A DNA stretch of 64,000 nucleotides from Hyphomonas oceanitis SCH89 (GCF_000685295.1 NZ_ARYL01000011.1:1-64000), one strand, 5' to 3'. Counted from the stretch's first letter, positions 33,641 through 43,077 are shown. A program made the numbers and translations. The notes: generated by a model not told the origin, from the letters alone.

Positions 33641-34465
33641 ATGAGCCAGACTCTTCCCGCCGCCTATCGCGCCCGTGTCAGCAATGACAATTGGCATAAT
33701 TATTCGGTTCTGCGTCATGGCGCCTTTGACGGCATGCTGGTCACCTCCAAGAATTCCGGCACGCACTGGCTGAAATACATGCTGGCCATCGCCATTGCCG
33801 ACACGCACGGTATCGAGCGACCGAAATACTTCTCCGAGAATGCGGTGCGGCCTTATATCGGCTGGCCGAAGGACAAGCCTGTCTTCCCGCAGATCCCGCG
33901 TCTTGCGTTCAGCCATACGATCCCGCATCGTCTGGCCGACTGGGGCTGGGCGCGGCGCCTCGCCAGCCTGCCGCCTTATGTGCTGGCCGTGCGCCACCCG
34001 ATGGCCATTCTCGCCAGCCATCATGCCAAATGGGAATATGACATCCAGGTCGACTGGAGGACCTATCTGGAAGGCGACCCGGCCGGGAAACAGTATCGCT
34101 GCGACATCTACTGGCTCGCCCGGTTCTGGAACCGCTGGGGCGATGTGCGCCATGACGCGCCTGGCCTGATCCTCAATGTCCACTATGAGGACACGCTGAA
34201 GGATGCCCGCGCCGTGCTGGAAGCCGTGGCCGAGCATTGGTCACTTGACCTGGCGCCGGACGCGATCGATGCGGCGCTGGCGGCTGGCACCAAGTCGGAA
34301 ATGGCCAAGCATACAGACCCCGAAGCCGAGCCAAACGTGCTGCAGAACCGCAAGACCTCACTCGAAGAGCTGTTCACCGGCCCGGCCATGGACCTTTACC
34401 GCAAACAGGTGCGCACCCTGTTCCGGCATGATCTCGGCTACGACCTCTTCACGCCTCCGGCTTGA
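33641..34465 (+). CDS. Sulfotransferase-like protein
   Basis: The 274-residue protein has TSKNSGTHWLKYML, equivalent to the 5'-phosphosulfate (PAPS) binding loop PKSGTTW of sulfotransferases. It also has LAVRHPMAILASHHAKW, the 3'-phosphate-binding region. It should transfer sulfate from PAPS to an unknown acceptor such as a polysaccharide or lipid. GTAGGGG lies ahead of the ATG. Its end overlaps the convergent GST gene by 17 bases. Confidence 0.82.
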   Translation: MSQTLPAAYRARVSNDNWHNYSVLRHGAFDGMLVTSKNSGTHWLKYMLAIAIADTHGIERPKYFSENAVRPYIGWPKDKPVFPQIPRLAFSHTIPHRLADWGWARRLASLPPYVLAVRHPMAILASHHAKWEYDIQVDWRTYLEGDPAGKQYRCDIYWLARFWNRWGDVRHDAPGLILNVHYEDTLKDARAVLEAVAEHWSLDLAPDAIDAALAAGTKSEMAKHTDPEAEPNVLQNRKTSLEELFTGPAMDLYRKQVRTLFRHDLGYDLFTPPA

Positions 34466-35129
34466 GCGATCCACTTGAGCGGCCATCCGGCCCGTACTTG
34501 ATCCACCAGGGTTCGGCCGTGGCCTGTTCTTCCAGTGTCAGGAATTTCGCATCGGCCAGCACGGCGTCGGCATAGGCCTGCGCGGCGGGGCTGAGTGGCA
34601 GGCCATAGGTGCGGAAACGCGTGACGACGGGCGCATAGAAGGCATCCGCTGCGCTCCACTGGCCGAACAGGAACGGGCCATCCTCGCCAAAGCGCATGCG
34701 CAGGTCGCACCAGAGCGCGTCCACACGCGCAATGTCTCCTGCCAGCGCGGCGGTCATTTCCGGCGTCGCTTCACGGCCGCGAATGTCCATCGGGCAGTCC
34801 TTGCGCAGGGCCGGGAAGCCGGCATGCATTTCAGATGCGGCGGCGCGGGCAATGGCGCGTGCGGCGGGGTCTTCCGGCCAGACCTGGCCCGGCTCTGCCC
34901 ATTCCGCGATCCATTCCGTGATGGCGAGGCTTTCCCACACGGTCTGCCCGTCCCACAGCAGCAGCGGCACCTTGGCCGTCGGGCTGATCTCTTTCAGCTT
35001 CGCTGTCGTGTCCGGGAAATCGAGCGGCACGATCACCTCTTCCACCGGCAGGCCGACATGGCGCGCGACCAGCAGCGGCCGGATCGACCAGCTGGAATAA
35101 TTGAGATTGCCGAGGATCAGCTGTCTCAT
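34449..35129 (-). CDS. Glutathione S-transferase family protein
   Basis: The 226-residue protein has an N-terminal thioredoxin-like domain with NYSSWSIRPLLVARH and KVPLLLWDGQTVWESLAITEWIAE (the glutathione-binding cis-Pro and ES pair). An all-helical C-terminal domain with WSAADAFYAPVVTRF follows. The substrate is unknown. It is translationally coupled to the YCII gene upstream (ATGA). Confidence 0.88.
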   Translation of the reverse strand: MRQLILGNLNYSSWSIRPLLVARHVGLPVEEVIVPLDFPDTTAKLKEISPTAKVPLLLWDGQTVWESLAITEWIAEWAEPGQVWPEDPAARAIARAAASEMHAGFPALRKDCPMDIRGREATPEMTAALAGDIARVDALWCDLRMRFGEDGPFLFGQWSAADAFYAPVVTRFRTYGLPLSPAAQAYADAVLADAKFLTLEEQATAEPWWIKYGPDGRSSGSLKPEA

Positions 35130-35425
35130 GCAGGCTTGCCTTCGCCGATGGCCCAGCGGACCTCATTGATGCGCACCTCGCCGAAGACGCCAGCCCTGGA
35201 ATAGGGATCAGCAGCGGAGAAGGCCTTTGCGGCGTCGAGGCTGTCGGCCTGCAGCAGGAAGACCGAGCCGATCATCGTCTCGCCGTCGTCTGCCAGCAGC
35301 GGCCCGGCCATGCGCACATCCGGGCCATTGCCTACGACCCATTCCAGATGGGCGCTGCGCGTCGCGGCGCGCAGGGCGGCGCCGCCGTCTTTCTTGTCGA
35401 GGCAGTGAAGGCAAAACAGCGGCAT
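35126..35425 (-). CDS. YCII-related protein
   Basis: The 99-residue single-domain protein has RSAHLEWV, AGPLLADDGETMIGSVFLLQADSLDAAKAF and DPYSRAGVF, the pattern of the YciI fold with its conserved His-Asp pair. The function is unsettled for most members. GGAGAG precedes the ATG I chose. It is co-translated with the GST. Confidence 0.85.
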   Translation of the reverse strand: MPLFCLHCLDKKDGGAALRAATRSAHLEWVVGNGPDVRMAGPLLADDGETMIGSVFLLQADSLDAAKAFSAADPYSRAGVFGEVRINEVRWAIGEGKPA

Positions 35426-35525
35426 GGGGGTCTCTCCGGGTAGGTTTGAGTGTCGCAACGCCTATGGCATACTGAGGGTGCGCTGCCTACTCTCAGAGCC
35501 TTGGCGCGAATATTCACTGAATGAA

Positions 35526-35541
35526 TCATTGATCCTTCAGG
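35526..35541. promoter_or_regulatory. Possible TetR operator ahead of the tetR gene
   Basis: TCATTGAT followed shortly by TTCAGG lies 22 bases before the tetR start. The same two words recur ahead of the small membrane-protein gene downstream. ATTCA-N5-TGAAT overlaps it. The arrangement suits an autoregulatory site but is not a perfect palindrome. Confidence 0.28.
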
Positions 35542-35562
35542 ATTTGATAGTATGGTTTTCGC

Positions 35563-36168
35563 ATGAATGACACGACAGACACCCGCCAGCAGATCCTTGA
35601 AGCCGCCATGGAGCGCATCCATCACTATGGATACGGCAAGACAACCATGTCGGAAATTGCCCGCGACTGCAGCATGTCGGCGGGCAATATCTACCGCTTC
35701 TTTGCCTCCAAGATCGACATTGCCGAGGCCATGGCGCGCAAGTTCAACGCCAAGGTTTTCGAGGAATATGCGGCCATCGCCCGCAAGCCTGTCTCGGCCT
35801 CTGCCCGCATTCGCGAGTTTTTCGAGATGAGCCTCGACCGCACGTTCACGGCCATTGAAGAAGATGCGAAAATTCTCGAAGTCGCCAATGTGCTGAAGCA
35901 GGAGCGCCCGCTCTATTTCAACGAACAGCTGGCCCAGGAGCGCGTTTACCTGGTGCAGATCCTGAATGACGGCGCCCAGACGGGCGAGTTCCGCCCGCTC
36001 GACCGGCCGGAGGAAACCGCCGAATACATGCAGGCGGCGCTGATGAAATTCCGTTTCCCTCAGCTGTTTTCGGCCCTCTCCCTGCCGAAACTACAACGCG
36101 AACTGGTCGGTGTTCTCGATATTCTTCTGGCCGCGCTTTCCTGTGGCGCAAAGACGCCGGATAGATAA
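35563..36168 (+). CDS. TetR family transcriptional regulator
   Basis: The 201-residue protein has the TetR helix-turn-helix at the N terminus: TRQQILEAAMERIHHYGYGKTTMSEIARDCSMSAGNIYRFFASK. An all-helical ligand domain follows. The ligand and targets are unknown. A repeated TCATTGAT/TTCAGG pair lies ahead of this gene and ahead of the small membrane-protein gene that follows, suggesting both are targets. Confidence 0.9.
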   Translation: MNDTTDTRQQILEAAMERIHHYGYGKTTMSEIARDCSMSAGNIYRFFASKIDIAEAMARKFNAKVFEEYAAIARKPVSASARIREFFEMSLDRTFTAIEEDAKILEVANVLKQERPLYFNEQLAQERVYLVQILNDGAQTGEFRPLDRPEETAEYMQAALMKFRFPQLFSALSLPKLQRELVGVLDILLAALSCGAKTPDR

Positions 36169-36201
36169 CAAATCCTAAACGCTGAATAAAATCGAATTTG
36201 T

Positions 36202-36220
36202 TCATTGATTATTTTTCAGG
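36202..36220. promoter_or_regulatory. Second copy of the possible TetR site
   Basis: TCATTGAT and TTCAGG recur here with five bases between them (two in the copy ahead of tetR), upstream of the small membrane protein gene. AACAAAT/ATTTGTT arms around 36168-36202 may also act as a weak tetR terminator. Confidence 0.22.
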
Positions 36221-36272
36221 GCCTGCTATATCAGGGTCATGGAAGACTATGGTGCCTTCCAGAAGACCCTCA

Positions 36273-36398
36273 ATGAGCGATCCAATGACCCTCTCGAAAA
36301 CCGAAGCCCGCCAATCCCTCTACGCCCTGCTTGCAGCCATTCCGTTCGCCGCTGCCATCCTGGCCGCCACGTTCGCCCTTGCTGAATTTGCAGTGTAG
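36273..36398 (+). CDS. Small single-pass membrane protein (41 aa)
   Basis: MSDPMTLSKTEARQSLYALL opens a 41-residue product whose last two thirds is one hydrophobic segment (about 18-41). Composition is coherent, but the ribosome site is weak and I know no family. It follows tetR closely in the same direction and shares an upstream motif with it. A longer in-frame start 25 codons earlier is less likely. Confidence 0.4.
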   Translation: MSDPMTLSKTEARQSLYALLAAIPFAAAILAATFALAEFAV

Positions 36399-36408
36399 TG
36401 GTGCCTGA

Positions 36409-37506
36409 TCAGGCCTTGGCGCCCTTGAGCCCTGTGGCATAAGCCGGATCGCGCGTCGCTGACGCCTCATCCAGCGGCCATCGGGGTCTCGCCCCGGCGC
36501 CAAGGTCTCCGATCCCCCCTATCTCGCCGGCGGCCATCCGCTCGGCGCCGACAAGGGCGATCATTGCGGCATTGTCCGTACAGTGCCGCAGCGGCGGCGC
36601 GAACAAGTTCCCGCCAAATGCCTTCGCTTCCGCTTCAAGCGCCGCGCGTATCGCCTGGTTCGAGGCCACCCCGCCCGCCACGACGAAGCGCAGGCTTTCC
36701 CCTTCACCCGGATCGAACCCCTCAAGTGCCCGGCGCGCCTTGCCGGCCAGCACATCGCAGACGGCTGCCTGGAAACTGGCGCACAGGTCTGCGAGGCGTT
36801 CCTCCGTCAGCGGCGCTTCGGCGGCGGCGCGGGCAACGGCGGTCTTCAGGCCCGCAAAACTCATGTCGAGGCCGGGCCGGTTCATCAGCGGTCGGGGGAA
36901 GTCAAAGGCCTTCGGGTTGCCGGTTTTTGCGCGCCGCTCCACCGCTGGCCCGCCCGGAAAGCCGAGGCCCAGCAGTTTCGCCGTCTTGTCGAACGCCTCG
37001 CCCACGGCATCATCAATGGTCGAGCCAAGGCGCCTGTACTGGCCAAGCCCGCGTACTTCCAGAAACTGGCAATGCCCACCGGAGACGAGCAGCAAGAGGT
37101 AAGGAAACGCGCAATCGCCGCCAAGCCGGGGGCTCAGCGCGTGGCCTTCCAGATGGTTCACCGCGATGAAAGGCTTGCCTGCCGCCTGAGCAATCGCCTT
37201 GCCGGTCATCATGCCCACCAGCACACCGCCAATCAGGCCGGGGCCGGACGTCGCGGCCACGCCGTCGAGATCTGCGTAGGTGATGCCCGCCTCGCGCATG
37301 GCGGCGGCCACCGTCTTGTCCGCAATCTCCGCATGCGCCCGCGCCGCAATCTCCGGCACAACGCCCTGATAGGGCGCATGCTCCTCCAGCTGCGTATGGA
37401 TCACATCGGCCAGCAGCGTCACCCGCCCACCCTCAAGACGCAGCACAGCGGCCGCGGTCTCGTCGCAGGAGGATTCAATACCGAGAATGGTGAGCGCACG
37501 GGTCAT
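36409..37506 (-). CDS. tsaD: tRNA N6-threonylcarbamoyladenosine synthase subunit TsaD
   Basis: The 365-residue protein has [13 protein letters not shown] at the N terminus, the metal-binding HLEGHALS (HxxxH), [16 protein letters not shown] and [12 protein letters not shown]. With TsaB/E/C it installs t6A at position 37 of ANN-reading tRNAs. I chose the Met just before [12 protein letters not shown]; one three codons earlier is possible. It ends next to the small membrane-protein gene. Confidence 0.95.
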   Translation of the reverse strand: MTRALTILGIESSCDETAAAVLRLEGGRVTLLADVIHTQLEEHAPYQGVVPEIAARAHAEIADKTVAAAMREAGITYADLDGVAATSGPGLIGGVLVGMMTGKAIAQAAGKPFIAVNHLEGHALSPRLGGDCAFPYLLLLVSGGHCQFLEVRGLGQYRRLGSTIDDAVGEAFDKTAKLLGLGFPGGPAVERRAKTGNPKAFDFPRPLMNRPGLDMSFAGLKTAVARAAAEAPLTEERLADLCASFQAAVCDVLAGKARRALEGFDPGEGESLRFVVAGGVASNQAIRAALEAEAKAFGGNLFAPPLRHCTDNAAMIALVGAERMAAGEIGGIGDLGAGARPRWPLDEASATRDPAYATGLKGAKA

Positions 37507-37577
37507 GCCGCGCATGTAGGCCCGGACGGGGAGAATGGGAAGGGCGGTGTCATATATGCTGGCCCCACTCACGCCGC

Positions 37578-37660
37578 AGTCCCGGCAAAAGCCGGGACCT
37601 CAGGCAATTGGAGAGCGGTGCCTGCCGCATGAGTCCGCAGCGTTCGCTGAGGATGCGGCG
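37578..37660. repeat. BIME-like palindromic repeat, copy A (right half eroded)
   Basis: Left half: CCCGGCAAAAGCCGGGACCT, then CAGGCAATTG. The right half (GAGTCCGCAGCGTTCGCTGAGG) is a degenerate match to the intact right half in copies B and C. It lies between tsaD and the DJ-1 gene. Confidence 0.75.
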
Positions 37661-37678
37661 TTATATGAAGGATATTCC

Positions 37679-38296
37679 TCAGGCGGGCTCGGCGCTCACA
37701 GGCAGGAAGGGGCTGATGGCCGCCATGGCTTGGGCAACATATGCCTGTTTCTGGCCGACGGGGGCCACATAATGCATGGCCTCTTCAGCCTCGTGCACCG
37801 TGCCGAGGCGCGCGATCATCCACGCGGCAAGATATTGCGAGGCAAGGCAGCCGCCTGCCGTCGCAACATTTCCGTGGGCCACGAAGGGTGCGTCGATCAC
37901 ATTTACCCCGGCTTCGATCACCCAAGGCTTCGTCATGAGGTCGGTGCAGGCCGGAAGGCTTCCGATCAGGCCCAGCTTGGCGAGGAGGAGCGTTCCGGAA
38001 CATTGGGCGCCAATGATCTGGCGCGCGGGATCAAGCCGAATTTTCGCCAGCATATCCGTATCCTGAGCGATCTCGCGCGTCTTGATTCCGCTGCCGATGA
38101 GGACGGCGTCGGCCTCCGCAGTGAATTCAAGCGGCTTCTGGCGCGTGATCCTGACGCCATTCATCGATGTGACTTGGGGCGTCGGCGAAGTGATATGGGC
38201 CTTCCAGCCCTTGGCGTGGAGGCGATTCAGGATGCCCGAGGCGATGAAGGAATCAAGTTCATTGAATCCGTCGAAGGTCAGGATGGCGATCTGCAT
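37679..38296 (-). CDS. DJ-1/PfpI family protein
   Basis: The 205-residue protein has the DJ-1 fold pattern. FDGFNELDSF carries the conserved acidic residue, and the nucleophile-elbow cysteine is C in GAQCSGTLLLA. It resembles isonitrile hydratase-like and ThiJ members, but the substrate cannot be inferred. GGAG is six bases ahead of the chosen ATG; another ATG two codons earlier touches that site. Confidence 0.85.
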   Translation of the reverse strand: MQIAILTFDGFNELDSFIASGILNRLHAKGWKAHITSPTPQVTSMNGVRITRQKPLEFTAEADAVLIGSGIKTREIAQDTDMLAKIRLDPARQIIGAQCSGTLLLAKLGLIGSLPACTDLMTKPWVIEAGVNVIDAPFVAHGNVATAGGCLASQYLAAWMIARLGTVHEAEEAMHYVAPVGQKQAYVAQAMAAISPFLPVSAEPA

Positions 38297-38386
38297 GTTC
38301 ATCTCCGGGGCACGCTGAACCTGTGACTGAAGCAGGAGATTAGGGCGAAAGCAAGTTAGGGCTCTACGCTCTTTCCCCACCGCCGT

Positions 38387-38469
38387 GTTCCCGGCAAAAG
38401 CCGGGACCTCATGCAATTGAAGAAAGTTTTCACCCGCGAGAGACCCCGGCTTTCGCCGGGGATGCGGCC
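38387..38469. repeat. BIME-like palindromic repeat, copy B
   Basis: Left palindrome CCCGGCAAAAGCCGGG, then ACCTCATGCAATTGAAG, a 15-base variable core, and the right palindrome CCCCGGCTTTCGCCGGGG. The right half (GAGACCCCGGC...) is the inverse of the left, so the unit is two inverted REP-like elements. Confidence 0.82.
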
Positions 38470-38523
38470 AAGTTTCACCCCACCTTATCCAACCCCATTC
38501 CCGCCCGGCCTATACTGGCCGTC

Positions 38524-39120
38524 ATGACCAATCCATCCGCCTTCGTCAGTCACGGCATTGCCCACGCGCAACGCGCGCTGGCAGGCGTCGCCGCGCTAAC
38601 GAACGCGCACCTCAACCCTTCAACACTGAAGCGCACGCTTGCCCAGCGCGCCCGCGCCGAACTTGCCCGGCTCGAAATCATTATCCGGCGCCTGCTCGTG
38701 CTTATGGCGTTGGGGCTCGTGCTGCCGCCGGTCTCCATTCGGGCATCGTCCGGGCATCATCCGGATACCGAGCGCGTCGAGACGAAAGCCTCCGGCCGCC
38801 TCACCGGCCTGTCGCCCCGCGTCATGGGCCCGGACATGGACCGGGATGGGCTCGCCACAGCGACACGCGCCTGCGGCCCCGTTCAGGCCGCGCCTATCCT
38901 CGCGCGCCTCGCAGCGCTTCAAGAATTACTCGCCGCCCCCGAAGCCCATGCCAAACGCCTCGCCCGCACGCTGGAGCGTCAGCGCAAGGCGGGCGAAGCG
39001 GCCCCCATGGCGCTGCCCATGACCCGCACCCACCGCATGCCGCCCGAACTCGGCGCCATCGCAACCGCGCTGCCGGAATTGCTGCGCAACGCGTTCAAAA
39101 GCTGGGAAAGCTCGGGGTAG
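38524..39120 (+). CDS. Hypothetical protein, 198 aa
   Basis: I do not recognise the family. The first ~60 residues are basic and helical, followed by a hydrophobic stretch (LLVLMALGLVLPPVS, ~57-71). The rest is rich in Arg and Ala, including repeated HAKRLARTLERQRKAGEAA-type helices. Codon use is like a real gene, and the sequence is open on both sides of two repeat copies. Location in the cell is uncertain. Confidence 0.6.
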   Translation: MTNPSAFVSHGIAHAQRALAGVAALTNAHLNPSTLKRTLAQRARAELARLEIIIRRLLVLMALGLVLPPVSIRASSGHHPDTERVETKASGRLTGLSPRVMGPDMDRDGLATATRACGPVQAAPILARLAALQELLAAPEAHAKRLARTLERQRKAGEAAPMALPMTRTHRMPPELGAIATALPELLRNAFKSWESSG

Positions 39121-39215
39121 ATCCGACAGTCAATCAGACCATTTTGCCGGGCATCGCAGGATGGTCCGGGCGCACCTGCATCCCGCTAATTCGTACACCC
39201 AACGCTCCCCCCGAT
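39121..39215. other. Start of the 331-base spacer between the 198-aa gene and lepA
   Basis: These first ~95 bases show nothing I can assign. The rest of the spacer is filled by a long imperfect inverted repeat and BIME copy C. Confidence 0.5.
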
Positions 39216-39310
39216 GGCCCCTGCGCAGGCAGGGGCCCATGGACTGGCCGGGCCTCACAGCGCTTTGGGAACAATCCGGTCCATGGATACCTGCCTCCGC
39301 AGGGATCCCC
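39216..39310. repeat. Long imperfect inverted repeat (second intergenic repeat type)
   Basis: GGCCCCTGC-GCAG-GCAGGGGCC is a local hairpin. Beyond it CCATGGAC and GTCCATGG pair across ~37 bases, and CAGGCAGG faces CCTGCCTC. The whole can fold into one large stem-loop. It resembles dispersed palindromic elements of alphaproteobacteria. No coding function. Confidence 0.6.
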
Positions 39311-39357
39311 GGGAGGTGAGTGGAATTCTTAAAAGGGCTGATCCCCCCACATCCGTG

Positions 39358-39437
39358 CTCCCGGCGAAAGCCGGGACCTCAGGCAATTGAAGAAAGGACA
39401 AAGCCGCATGAGACCCCGGCTTTCGCCGGGGATTCGG
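39358..39437. repeat. BIME-like palindromic repeat, copy C
   Basis: CCCGGCGAAAGCCGGG, ACCTCAGGCAATTGAAGAAA, then GCATGAGACCCCGGC with the right palindrome CCCCGGCTTTCGCCGGGG. It is nearly identical to copy B, ends 15 bases from the lepA stop, and probably serves as its 3' structure. Confidence 0.82.
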
Positions 39438-39451
39438 AGGTGGGGGGATGG

Positions 39452-41257
39452 CTAGTCGTTATCCATCCGCAGCGCGGCAACAAAGGCTTCCTGCGGAATT
39501 TCGACCTTGCCGAACTGGCGCATGCGCTGCTTGCCCTTCTTCTGTTTTTCCAGAAGCTTTTTCTTGCGGGTCGCGTCGCCGCCATAGCATTTGGCGGTCA
39601 CGTCCTTGCGCATGGCCGAGATGGTTTCGCGCGCCACGACCCGGCCACCAATGGCGGCCTGGATCGGGATCTTGAACATCTGGCGGGGGATCAAATCCTT
39701 CAGACGTTCGCACATCTGGCGTCCCCGGCTTTCGGCCCGGTCGCGGTGAACCAGCATGGCGAGCGCGTCGACCGGCTCTTCATTGACGAGGATCTGCAGC
39801 TTCACGAGGTTCTCGGCGCGGTGGCCGACGATCTCATAGTCGAAGCTGGCATAGCCGCGCGAAATGGATTTCAGGCGGTCGTAGAAGTCGAACACGACTT
39901 CGTTGAGCGGCAATTCGTATTTTACCATGGCCCGGCCGCCGACATAGGACAGCTCTTTCTGCACGCCGCGGCGGTCCTGACAGAGTTTCAGGATCGCGCC
40001 GAGATATTCGTCCGGCGTGTAGATCGTGGCGTCGATCCACGGTTCGCGGATCTCGGACACTTTCACCACGTCCGGCATGTCGGCCGGGTTGTGCAGCTCG
40101 ATCTCGGTGCCGTCGGTCATCGTGATCTCGTAGACCACGCTGGGCGCAGTTGCGATCAGGTCGAGGTCGAACTCGCGGCTGAGGCGCTCCTGAATGATCT
40201 CGAGGTGGAGGAGGCCAAGGAAGCCACAGCGGAAACCCATGCCGAGCGCGGCACTGGTTTCCATTTCCCATGTGAAGCTGGCATCGTTGAGGCGCAGCTT
40301 GCCCATGGCAGCGCGCAAATCGTCAAAGTCGCCCGCGTCCATCGGGAAGAGGCCGCAGAAGACGACCGGCTGCACTTCCTTATAGCCCGGCAGGGCCTTT
40401 TCGCAGGGGCGCTTGTCTTCGGTGATCGTGTCACCCACTGCCGTCTCGCCGACTTCCTTGATCGAGGCGACGAAATAGCCGACCTCGCCCGGGCCGAGCG
40501 CGTCAGTTTCGGTGAGCTTGGGGTTGAACGTGCCGACCTTGTCGATCTCGTAGACGCCGCCGGTGCGCATCATGCGGATGGATTGCTTGGGCTTCAGCAC
40601 GCCGTCATGGATGCGCACGATGACCACGACGCCGAGATAGGGGTCGTAATAGGCGTCAACGAGCGCCGCCTTGAGGGGCTTGGTCGCATCGCCGCCGCGC
40701 GGGGGCGGCAGGCGCTTGACGATGGCTTCCAGCACGTCGGGAATGCCGAGGCCGGTTTTGGCCGAGGTTTCGACCGCGTCGGAGGCATCAAGGCCGATGA
40801 CATCCTCGATCTGGTCCTTGACGCGCTGGACGTCAGCGGCGGGCAGGTCGACCTTGTTGAGGACGGGCACGATCTCGTGGTTCTGGTCGATGGCCTGATA
40901 GACGTTGGCCAGCGTCTGGGCCTCAACGCCCTGTGAGGCATCAACGATCAGCAGCGAGCCTTCGCAGGCGGCCAGGCAGCGGCTGACTTCATAGGCAAAG
41001 TCGACGTGGCCCGGCGTGTCCATCAGGTTCAGCGTATAGGTCTCGCCATCATTCGCCGTGTAATCGAGGCGCACGGTCTGGGCCTTGATCGTGATGCCGC
41101 GTTCTTTCTCGATCTCCATCGTATCGAGCACCTGGGCGCTCATTTCACGGTCGGTCAGCCCGCCGCAGGCCTGGATCAGGCGGTCAGCGAGGGTCGACTT
41201 GCCATGGTCGATATGGGCGATGATGGAGAAGTTACGGATTTTGTCGCGTGGGGTCAT
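39452..41257 (-). CDS. lepA: Elongation factor 4 (LepA)
   Basis: The 601-residue GTPase starts at [22 protein letters not shown] (G1). DTPGHVDF (G3) and NKVDLP (G4) follow, then EF-G-like domains and the LepA-specific C-terminal domain. EF4 can back-translocate ribosomes and helps under ionic or cold stress. The length is standard. An upstream in-frame extension of 33 codons has no family match. Confidence 0.96.
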   Translation of the reverse strand: MTPRDKIRNFSIIAHIDHGKSTLADRLIQACGGLTDREMSAQVLDTMEIEKERGITIKAQTVRLDYTANDGETYTLNLMDTPGHVDFAYEVSRCLAACEGSLLIVDASQGVEAQTLANVYQAIDQNHEIVPVLNKVDLPAADVQRVKDQIEDVIGLDASDAVETSAKTGLGIPDVLEAIVKRLPPPRGGDATKPLKAALVDAYYDPYLGVVVIVRIHDGVLKPKQSIRMMRTGGVYEIDKVGTFNPKLTETDALGPGEVGYFVASIKEVGETAVGDTITEDKRPCEKALPGYKEVQPVVFCGLFPMDAGDFDDLRAAMGKLRLNDASFTWEMETSAALGMGFRCGFLGLLHLEIIQERLSREFDLDLIATAPSVVYEITMTDGTEIELHNPADMPDVVKVSEIREPWIDATIYTPDEYLGAILKLCQDRRGVQKELSYVGGRAMVKYELPLNEVVFDFYDRLKSISRGYASFDYEIVGHRAENLVKLQILVNEEPVDALAMLVHRDRAESRGRQMCERLKDLIPRQMFKIPIQAAIGGRVVARETISAMRKDVTAKCYGGDATRKKKLLEKQKKGKQRMRQFGKVEIPQEAFVAALRMDND

Positions 41258-41415
41258 GCTGGCGCATATAGCGGCGCTTGGACCGCACGGGAAGTGGGCA
41301 TGGACCGCCCCGGTAGCAGTGCAGACTGGCTTTTCGCCTTGAAGCTGCCACATCAATCCCCCAAACAGATTAGGGCAAAGGTGTTAACAGGGGCGAATCG
41401 TGGGATTTAAGTCCA

Positions 41416-42306
41416 ATGAGCACTGATACGACTGGCCGGTCTCCGTCTTCCTTGCAGGTTGTCCCCGGACAGGCTGAGCTGAAAGCCACGCAAATTCCAG
41501 ACGATGAGCAACTGCCCGCCGTGCCGCCCTCTTCGAGCGAGCAGGCGCAGATCCTTGAGCGCCAGTTTGCGCGCCGGATGGAAGCCGTCGACACCCGGTG
41601 GAGCCCGCGCCAGACAACCCTGCGCGACCAGCTGCACCACACAAACGAGATCTGGGACGATATCCAGGCCAGCGAAGAGCGCCAGCCGCGCTATTCCTCG
41701 CCCTGGTTCTACTGGCCCTTCATGGTTGCGCTGGCTGTCGCCGAAGTGCCGATCAACCGGTTCAGCTTTGAGCTGTTCTTTCAGGAGAGCCCGGCTGTGG
41801 CTCTGCTCGTATCGTTCCTCGTGGGCGGCCTTCTGGTCACGCTGGCGCACAGGCTGGGCATGATGATGTGCCGGTTTGGTTATAACAAGAAGCGCAAGAA
41901 CTGGTGGGGCGAGGTGCTGCAGATCGCGGCTGTCGTCCTGCTGATCGTGGCGCTGGCCTATGGCGTGTCGATCCTGCGGCAGGGCTATCTCGCCTTCATC
42001 ACGCAACCTGAAATGGGCTTCGGGCAGGCGCTGGAGAACCAGGAATATGGCGGCGCCGCCATCATGGCGCTGAAGGGCGGCCTTGGCCTTGATGGCTGGA
42101 TATTCCTGCTGATCAACCTCGCCGTTGTCGCGGTCGGCGTCTCGGCGGCGTATTTCTGCCACGACCCGCACCCGGATTTCGAACGCGTGGATCGCAAGAA
42201 GCACAAGCTGGAGAAGCAGGCCGCCAAGATGCAGGCCAAGCGCGCCGATGAGGAAGCCGTCGAGAAGCGCCGCTTTGCCAACCAGATGCGCAGGCTCGGC
42301 GCCTGA
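41416..42306 (+). CDS. Four-helix membrane protein with coiled-coil tail, unknown
   Basis: Of the 296 residues, ~1-95 are polar (QILERQFARRMEAVDTRW forms a helix). About four hydrophobic segments lie between ~98 and 255, and the last 40 residues (KKHKLEKQAAKMQAKRADEEA) are a charged coiled coil. I know no family. It lies directly before a vWA-like lipoprotein gene with no gap, so the two products probably act together at the inner membrane. Confidence 0.7.
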   Translation: MSTDTTGRSPSSLQVVPGQAELKATQIPDDEQLPAVPPSSSEQAQILERQFARRMEAVDTRWSPRQTTLRDQLHHTNEIWDDIQASEERQPRYSSPWFYWPFMVALAVAEVPINRFSFELFFQESPAVALLVSFLVGGLLVTLAHRLGMMMCRFGYNKKRKNWWGEVLQIAAVVLLIVALAYGVSILRQGYLAFITQPEMGFGQALENQEYGGAAIMALKGGLGLDGWIFLLINLAVVAVGVSAAYFCHDPHPDFERVDRKKHKLEKQAAKMQAKRADEEAVEKRRFANQMRRLGA

Positions 42307-43077
42307 ATGAGACGGTTACTGCTGGCAGTTACACTTGTCCTCGCGGGATGTTCGGGATCGTCCGGTAGCGAACCGGGCGCGCAGGCGGCGGGCTATTGCG
42401 CCTTTGGCAAGACGTCCTCGCTGTTCCTGATCGACCAGACGACGCCCTATGACGACACGGACCGTTCGGTCATCTCCGAAAGCATCGGCACGGTGGTCGA
42501 CCAGCTTGGCGCCGGCGACCGGATCGTGCTGGCAACGATTGGCGAGCACTACACCCAGTCGGCCCGCCTGATTAATGCCTGCAAGCCCGGCTGCCCGGAC
42601 GGGCAGGGCGCGCTTGATTCCATGATGGGCGGCTGCAGCAGCATGAAGGCGCTGGCCGACGAGCGCCAGTTCATGGGCAGCCTCGCGCAGACCCTGCGCC
42701 CCGCCGTTGAAGGCTCATCCTCGGCAGATCATTCGGCGATCATGTCGACCATCGCGCAATGGACGCAGGCGCCTCCCGGCGACCAGCCTTTCACCCATGT
42801 CTACATTTTCTCCGACATGCTGGAGAACAGCCAGGCCGTGCCCTGGACCGAGTTCCGCTCAATGGCGCCGGATGCGGCCCTGAAAGTGGCCGAGAAGTTC
42901 AATTACCTGCCAGCCGTGCGTGGCGCCGATGTGCGCATTGTCGGCTTTGGCCGCTCGCACAATCCCGGCCGTCCGCCGCTGGACCCGGAACTGGACGCGC
43001 GCCTGCGGGAATTCTGGGCCGAATACTTCCGTGAAGGCGGCGCATCGGTGACATTCGAAGGCGCAATCCGGAACTGA
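42307..43077 (+). CDS. Lipoprotein with vWA-like fold, unknown
   Basis: A lipobox (LVLAGC) precedes a 256-residue protein. SLFLIDQTTPYDD is a hydrophobic strand ending in Asp, a possible remnant of a vWA metal site. Later strands DRIVLATIG, VYIFSDMLENS and VRIVGFGRS alternate with helices as in vWA domains. Two CxxxC/CxC-like pairs (ACKPGCPDG and GGCSS) may form disulfides. It starts right after the stop of the membrane protein gene. Function unknown; partner binding is my inference. Confidence 0.65.
   Translation: MRRLLLAVTLVLAGCSGSSGSEPGAQAAGYCAFGKTSSLFLIDQTTPYDDTDRSVISESIGTVVDQLGAGDRIVLATIGEHYTQSARLINACKPGCPDGQGALDSMMGGCSSMKALADERQFMGSLAQTLRPAVEGSSSADHSAIMSTIAQWTQAPPGDQPFTHVYIFSDMLENSQAVPWTEFRSMAPDAALKVAEKFNYLPAVRGADVRIVGFGRSHNPGRPPLDPELDARLREFWAEYFREGGASVTFEGAIRN

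Noticed and set aside
37578-39437. Repeated units between tsaD and lepA as a CRISPR array
   Set aside because: The copies are widely spaced, each an internal double palindrome, with genes between; no regular spacers and no cas genes.
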